Source: Clostridia bacterium (GTDB taxonomy: Bacteria > Bacillota_A > Clostridia > Oscillospirales > CAG-272). Taken from it: DNA of 9,576 bases. The notes below the pieces were generated by a model. It saw nothing but the letters and a program-made list of their open reading frames with translations. It was not told the DNA's origin and did no database searches. Positions 6,634 to 9,576 of this stretch are shown one piece after another (position 1 is the first letter of the stretch; the number at the start of each line of letters is the position of its first letter). Position numbers and translations under genes: made by a program. The stretch spans positions 1 to 9,576 of the forward strand of contig JAFUQY010000289.1 in assembly GCA_017472105.1 (NCBI GenBank), in the 5' to 3' direction.

Positions 6634-6723
6634 CACAAAGGACCTCCGTTGCCGGCCCTTTGTGAATTTCCGCAACCAGAGCTTTCCACTCTGGACTTCC
6701 CGCCGCGGGCGCCATACCCGTGC
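6634..6723 (-). other. Candidate structured RNA core (two hairpins), right copy
   Basis: After the 27-nt core (6723-6697), the minus strand folds into hairpin 1, CCAGAG / CTCTGG (6694-6689 with 6681-6676, 7-nt loop), and hairpin 2, CACAAAGGGCC / GGTCCTTTGTG (6664-6654 with 6644-6634, 9-nt loop GGCAACGGA, one G-U pair). In hairpin 1 three base pairs differ from the left copy and all three remain paired. Hairpin 2 has an almost wholly different stem of 11 instead of 9 pairs. A third short stem, GCC / GGC, just downstream on the minus strand carries the loop GGCTGCGGA again. This core lies upstream of the operon promoter, so it would not be part of the operon leader if that promoter is the only one used. 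Confidence 0.6.
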
Positions 6724-6874
6724 GGTTTTTTAGTTGAGAAAGTTTCCTTTAGGGTTAATGACACTGGATTTCCTCGGTAAACTCAGCCTGCGGCGGCGAG
6801 ATGAGACTGCATATGGCACTTATAGTCACGATGGTATCACTGGATTTGCCTCATAAATTTCAGCCTGCGGCGCG

Positions 6875-7082
6875 ACTTAGGTTTACTTTGTTTCTGTTGA
6901 CGGGACGTCGGTCTTAACCGTAGGGCAGGGGCTTGCTCCTGCCGCCAATAAAGATACACTTCCGGCGATGAACCTGCGGCGCGGTGAGGTTTTACTTTGC
7001 TCTGTTGACGGAACGTCCGCAAAACCGTAGGGTTGGGGCTTGCCCCCGACCGCCGGTTCAAACAAAACATCCGGCGATGCTC
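6875..7082. repeat. Tandem pair of about 105-bp A modules, each with a GC hairpin
   Basis: Two adjacent diverged units (6875-6982 and 6983-7082) share, on the plus strand, TTTACTTTG, CTGTTGACGG, ACGTC, ACCGTAGGG, GGGGCTTGC and TCCGGCGATG in the same order. Each centres on a hairpin: GGCAGGGGCTTGCTCCTGCC at 6924-6943, and a stem around GGGGCTTGCCCC (7035-7046) with arms GGTT and GACC. The outer stem bases differ between the units but remain pairable, with the G-U pairs on the plus strand. A third unit, reverse-complemented, is at about 9-117. Confidence 0.8.
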
Positions 7083-7103
7083 AGGGACGCCACCCTTAAC
7101 CAG

Positions 7104-7188
7104 CCTTCCCCGTGCACTCGCTTGAAATTTCAACTTCACAAACGCAGCCGGGGAAGGTGTCACGGTTTTTTCTCAAAAAATCCGTGAC
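7104..7188. repeat. Two adjacent large hairpins downstream of the second isomerase-like gene
   Basis: The first dyad pairs CCTTCCCCG (7104-7112) with CGGGGAAGG (7149-7157) and encloses the 12-bp palindrome TTGAAATTTCAA (7122-7133), so it can form a nested or cruciform structure. One base later, 7159-7188 forms a 13-bp stem with one bulge: GTCACGG plus TTTTTT pairing with AAAAAA plus CCGTGAC, around a 3-nt loop. Neither is followed by a T-run on the minus strand, so they are not textbook intrinsic terminators. They could still stop or stabilise the transcript of the gene ending at 7249. A B-module-like fragment lies at about 7202-7222. Confidence 0.75.
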
Positions 7189-7248
7189 GGATGAGGCGTG
7201 AATCTCTCAGACTGCGGCGCAAACTTACGTCTATGCATTCTGCCTGCA

Positions 7249-8109
7249 TCAATAAATCCGGTTGATAATCACCTGAAACGCATCGTCGTACGCGTCTTCT
7301 GCGCGCTGTTTGATTTCGCCGCAGTTGTCCTTGTTGCAGTATTCGAGGATGAAGGGCTTCTTGTCGGCATAGCGGATGTAGCATTCCATGAACTTGACCC
7401 AGTCGATGTCACCGTCGCCGATGTTCACGCCGTAGGTGGCGTTGATTTTTCTGTCCTTGCCGTGGAGGTAGTAGACGTCGTGACCGAGGTAGTGGAACAT
7501 GCCTTCTTCATCGGAGTTTGCGAGGAAGTTGGCGGGGTCGAGCATGGCGCCCAGACGCACGTGGGATTCGGCTTCGAGCTCTTCGATGAGGGTTTTCAGC
7601 CGTCTCGGAGAGGGAATGATATCGAGAACGCATGCCTCCAGTGCGATATGTACGCCGGATTTTTCCGCGTCAAGGCAGATGGTTCTGAGGGTTTCCTTGA
7701 GGTTCTGGTAGTCGGATTCGTAGGTATCAGCGTTGATGCCGCGGCGTCCGGGAGTGAATCCGCATTCGCTTGCAAGGTAGGGAATACCGGCTTCGGCTGC
7801 GAACTCGATATAGCGGCGTGCGTAATCGATGGCGGCTTCTCTTGCGGAAGGCTCGGGATTTCTCAGGTCGGTGAAGAGACCGAGGGATGTGACGCTGATT
7901 CCGCGGGAGGTGAATTCATTTTTCGCGGCTTTGACGGCTGCGGGTGTGATGCCGCTGAGGTCGCCGATGCCGTTGTATTTCCAGCCGGGGAGTTCCGGAT
8001 GAACGAAGCAGAGTTCGGTGCACTTGAAGCCGTGGCTGTGCATCTGTTCGGCGGTGTCGGAAATCGTCAATCCGTTAAACGAACGTGAGGTGATACCGAT
8101 ATTCAACAT
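7249..8109 (-). CDS. Xylose-isomerase-like TIM-barrel protein, sugar phosphate isomerase/epimerase family (second, monocistronic)
   Basis: This 286-residue cytoplasmic protein has the same TIM-barrel fold as the product of 5700-6497, but the two are clearly diverged. All four usual metal ligands can be placed: Glu158 (IALEAC), Asp191 (AMLDPANF), His216 (YYLHGKD) and Glu256 (FILEYC), so it is probably an active metal-dependent isomerase, epimerase or related lyase. A GDGDIDW motif (231-237) precedes the final strand, as in many relatives. The start at 8109 has GAGGA 7 bases upstream and follows a near-consensus promoter (8172-8200) with a leader of about 55 nt. It is transcribed separately from the sugar operon but in the same direction, and the hairpins at 7104-7188 lie just downstream. 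It may work on the same substrate or an intermediate; this is inference from proximity. Confidence 0.92.
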   Translation of the reverse strand: MLNIGITSRSFNGLTISDTAEQMHSHGFKCTELCFVHPELPGWKYNGIGDLSGITPAAVKAAKNEFTSRGISVTSLGLFTDLRNPEPSAREAAIDYARRYIEFAAEAGIPYLASECGFTPGRRGINADTYESDYQNLKETLRTICLDAEKSGVHIALEACVLDIIPSPRRLKTLIEELEAESHVRLGAMLDPANFLANSDEEGMFHYLGHDVYYLHGKDRKINATYGVNIGDGDIDWVKFMECYIRYADKKPFILEYCNKDNCGEIKQRAEDAYDDAFQVIINRIY

Positions 8110-8171
8110 AAAATTTTCCTCGTTTGTTTTATTGAATTTGGCGATAAGCAGAGTTTCGCCGTGATATTTTC

Positions 8172-8200
8172 ATTATAATATGACGAAAAACATTAGTCAA
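8172..8200 (-). promoter_or_regulatory. Sigma-A promoter of the second isomerase-like gene
   Basis: On the minus strand TTGACT (8200-8195) and TATAAT (8177-8172) are separated by exactly 17 bases. This is close to the full consensus and suggests strong expression starting near 8165. The region 8110-8421 between the divergent genes otherwise holds the two promoters for the sigma factor gene. Confidence 0.88.
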
Positions 8201-8270
8201 GAGGTTTGGAGATAATTTTAAGTGAATTTCTCCGGGTGCGCGGAAAAAGTCAAATTTGGATGAATCGGCA

Positions 8271-8299
8271 TTGCGGGAGATGGGCGGATATGGTATAAT
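8271..8299 (+). promoter_or_regulatory. Housekeeping promoter upstream of the ECF sigma gene
   Basis: TTGCGG (8271-8276), 17-base spacer, TATAAT (8294-8299), with a TGG extension directly before the -10 box (8291-8293), which makes it an extended -10 promoter. Transcription would start near 8306, which argues against translation from ATG 8302 and leaves about 115 nt of leader before the GTG at 8422. Confidence 0.75.
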
Positions 8300-8339
8300 G
8301 AATGCGGAATGTAATGGATGGAAAAATTTCCGGAAATCG

Positions 8340-8367
8340 TGTAACAAATCCCGTGCATCGTTGTCTA
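8340..8367 (+). promoter_or_regulatory. ECF-type promoter, probable autoregulation site
   Basis: TGTAAC (8340-8345) and TGTCTA (8362-8367) are 16 bases apart. This resembles ECF promoters of the Bacillus SigM/SigV type (an AAC-type -35 box and a CGTC-type -10 box). Start of transcription is expected near 8374, just upstream of the sigma gene, so the sigma factor may activate its own operon. The -10 reads TGTC rather than CGTC, which lowers certainty. Confidence 0.6.
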
Positions 8368-8421
8368 ACGGGTGACGGAGAAAAAGTCAAGACGGAAATT
8401 GTGCGGAAGGCAGGTGGTGTT

Positions 8422-8940
8422 GTGCGGAAGGAGAAAAAGGAAATCTCGACCGAGGCTCTGTGCGCGGAGTATGAAGCCGTGTACCGGTACCTGCTCGTGC
8501 TCTGCCGGAACCGGGAGGAAGCGGAGGACATCACGCAGGAGGTTTTTCTGCGGGCAATGAAGAGTGCATCGAAATTCGCCGGGGACAGCAGTCTGTACAC
8601 GTGGCTGTGTGCGATCGGGAAGAATCTGTGGCTGAACCGGTGCAAAAAACGCGGACGCGAGGTGCAGGACGAGATGCTCAGCGACCGTGCCGGTGACGAA
8701 TCAGTGGAAGACGCACTCGCCGAGAAGGACACAGCCCTGCGGATTCACCGGATTCTGCACGGACTTCCTGAGCCGTACAAGGAGGTTTTCTCCCTGCGCG
8801 TTTTCGGTCAGCTCGCGTACGGAGAGATTGCCGCCCTGTTCGGGAAAACGGAAAGCTGGGCGAGGGTGACGTACCACCGGGCGAAAAAGATGATACTGGA
8901 AGAATCACGAAAGGAAGGAATTTATGAATCAGACGAATGA
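8422..8940 (+). CDS. ECF-family RNA polymerase sigma factor
   Basis: This 172-residue sigma-70-family protein has the two-domain ECF layout. Region 2 includes YRYLLVLCRN and the hallmark EAEDITQEVFLRA (33-45), followed by SLYTWLCAIGKNLWLNRCKK. A linker follows, then region 4 from about 115: LPEPYKEVFSLRVFGQLAYGE split across the first helix, and EIAALFGKTESWARVTYHRAKK as the recognition helix area (here quoted only as EIAALFGKTES and WARVTYHRAKK). It directs RNA polymerase to stress or envelope-signal genes. GTG 8422 is chosen because AGGTG lies at suitable spacing and it gives normal ECF length; GTG 8401 is the main alternative. In-frame ATGs at 8302 and 8314 lie upstream of the ECF promoter and have poor ribosome binding sites. 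The gene overlaps the anti-sigma gene by 17 bases. Confidence 0.92.
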   Translation: MRKEKKEISTEALCAEYEAVYRYLLVLCRNREEAEDITQEVFLRAMKSASKFAGDSSLYTWLCAIGKNLWLNRCKKRGREVQDEMLSDRAGDESVEDALAEKDTALRIHRILHGLPEPYKEVFSLRVFGQLAYGEIAALFGKTESWARVTYHRAKKMILEESRKEGIYESDE

Positions 8941-9576
8941 GAACGCGCTCCCATGCGAAATCGTGCGGGATCTTCTGCCGCTGTATCACGATGACGTGGT
9001 CAGTGAAGTGACGAAAACGGCGGTGGCGGGGCATCTTTCAGACTGCGCGGACTGTGCGGTGGAATTTCTGAAGCTGAGAACGGAGCTCCCGGCGGAAGAA
9101 ACATCACCGAAGAGGAAGTTTATGGATTTGCTGCGTACCCGGAGGAAATACCGGATTCTTGCGGCAGTGATGGCTGCTGTGCTGGTGTGCGGACTGCTCA
9201 CAGGCGGATATTTCCTGCAAGCGCAGTTTCCGGTGGTGGAGTTTCATGAAGAAGTCACCATAGAACGGGTTTACCGGTACGAAACAGAGAATGAATACAA
9301 ATATTTCGTAATTTTGACTCACCCCATGTACGGCGGCATGCGGATCAAACCGGAGGCGCGGAGCTTTGATGATATAGGTGCGGATCTGGATATTCTAAGG
9401 CTCAATTTTACAAAGCCGCTGATATCTTTTAAGTGTGGTATGAGTTCGCGGATCATGATAATTGAGGGCGGATATGCAGAGAATACGGATGGTATTACAA
9501 AGATTGATTACGATCTTGTGACCGATGGCGGCGATATTGTGTGGAGTGAGGAATGGAACAATATCGAAACTCCCGC
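8924..9576 (+). CDS. Membrane-anchored zf-HC2 anti-sigma factor (3' end outside window)
   Basis: The frame stays open to the last base, with 217 residues visible. The cytoplasmic N-terminus carries an anti-sigma zinc-binding pattern: Cys11, then His37-x3-Cys41-x2-Cys44. This is followed by a basic stretch and one membrane segment, about residues 78-98 (ILAAVMAAVLVCGLLTGGYF). The remaining 120 residues form a predicted extracytoplasmic domain that I cannot assign; it contains no obvious repeats. The ATG at 8924 has AGGAAGGA just upstream and overlaps the sigma gene, giving coupled translation. This is the standard arrangement where the membrane protein holds the partner sigma inactive until an envelope signal arrives. 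The nature of the signal is not visible. Confidence 0.88.
   Translation, partial: MNQTNENALPCEIVRDLLPLYHDDVVSEVTKTAVAGHLSDCADCAVEFLKLRTELPAEETSPKRKFMDLLRTRRKYRILAAVMAAVLVCGLLTGGYFLQAQFPVVEFHEEVTIERVYRYETENEYKYFVILTHPMYGGMRIKPEARSFDDIGADLDILRLNFTKPLISFKCGMSSRIMIIEGGYAENTDGITKIDYDLVTDGGDIVWSEEWNNIETP

Larger units (their letters stand above)
6588..7082 (-). repeat. Right copy of composite hairpin-rich repeat, inverted relative to the left copy
   Basis: No gene is seen in this stretch. Read on the minus strand it repeats the order of positions 1-400: A modules (7082-6983 and a second at 6982-6875), B modules (about 6874-6833 and 6802-6739), then module C with the 27-nt identical core (6723-6697), two hairpins (6694-6676 and 6664-6634) and the end hairpin (6606-6590). 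The C ends of both copies face the operon. The right copy has one more A module than is visible on the left. Very short open frames here are not credible genes: they consist of repeat sequence and lack good ribosome binding sites. Confidence 0.87.

Noticed and set aside
7159..7188. Canonical intrinsic terminator for the second isomerase-like gene
   Set aside because: The stem is strong but on the minus strand it is not followed by a T-run, so I list it as a hairpin element only.
6588..7240. Small open frames and a possible CRISPR or insertion sequence in the repeat region
   Set aside because: The short frames are made of repeat modules. Units are too long, too few and too diverged for a CRISPR array, and there is no transposase or cas gene in the window.
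8302..8421. Upstream ATG starts for the sigma factor
   Set aside because: They lie at or before both predicted transcription starts, have poor ribosome binding sites, and would add about 40 residues before region 2 that ECF proteins do not normally have.

Overview
The window looks like a chromosomal piece of an anaerobic, probably gut-dwelling Clostridia/Oscillospirales-type Firmicute. The evidence is moderately high GC, strong AGGAGG-like ribosome binding sites, consensus sigma-A promoters, an ECF sigma/zf-HC2 anti-sigma pair, and intergenic spaces full of GC-rich hairpin repeats. The taxon is an inference from style only, since no rRNA or other marker gene is present.

Layout. Positions 1-400 hold one copy of a composite, hairpin-rich repeat and no gene. 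Positions 526-6497 hold a six-gene minus-strand operon. In transcription order it encodes a xylose-isomerase-like TIM-barrel protein (6497-5700), a cytoplasmic sulfatase/alkaline-phosphatase-superfamily hydrolase with Thr where the formylglycine Cys should be (5638-4265), a Cys-rich protein of unknown family (4275-3691), a Gfo/Idh/MocA oxidoreductase (3612-2593), an AraC-type regulator (2596-1685) and a second Gfo/Idh/MocA oxidoreductase (1611-526). A clear intrinsic terminator follows at 507-471. Positions 6498-7248 carry the second, inverted copy of the repeat plus further hairpins and no gene; the operon promoter appears to lie in the inner end of this repeat. Next come a second TIM-barrel isomerase-like gene with its own near-consensus promoter (8109-7249), and, divergently, an ECF sigma factor gene (8422-8940) overlapping its membrane-anchored anti-sigma gene (8924 to the window end, incomplete).

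How the genes may work together. Two NAD-dependent sugar oxidoreductases, two isomerase/epimerase-fold proteins, an intracellular esterase and an AraC sensor suggest intracellular catabolism of an unusual or substituted sugar. One possibility is oxidation to a keto-sugar followed by TIM-barrel isomerisation, elimination or cleavage, with the hydrolase removing a phosphate- or sulfate-type group. The substrate cannot be read from the sequence, and the window has no transporter or glycosidase. The ECF/anti-sigma pair is a separate envelope-signal module with its own apparent autoregulatory promoter.

The most unusual signal is non-coding. The two repeat copies flank the operon in inverted orientation and share a 27-nt identical core. 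Next to that core, two hairpins have changed sequence between copies while keeping their pairing (compensatory changes). This is what a structured RNA, or a DNA element selected for folding, would look like.
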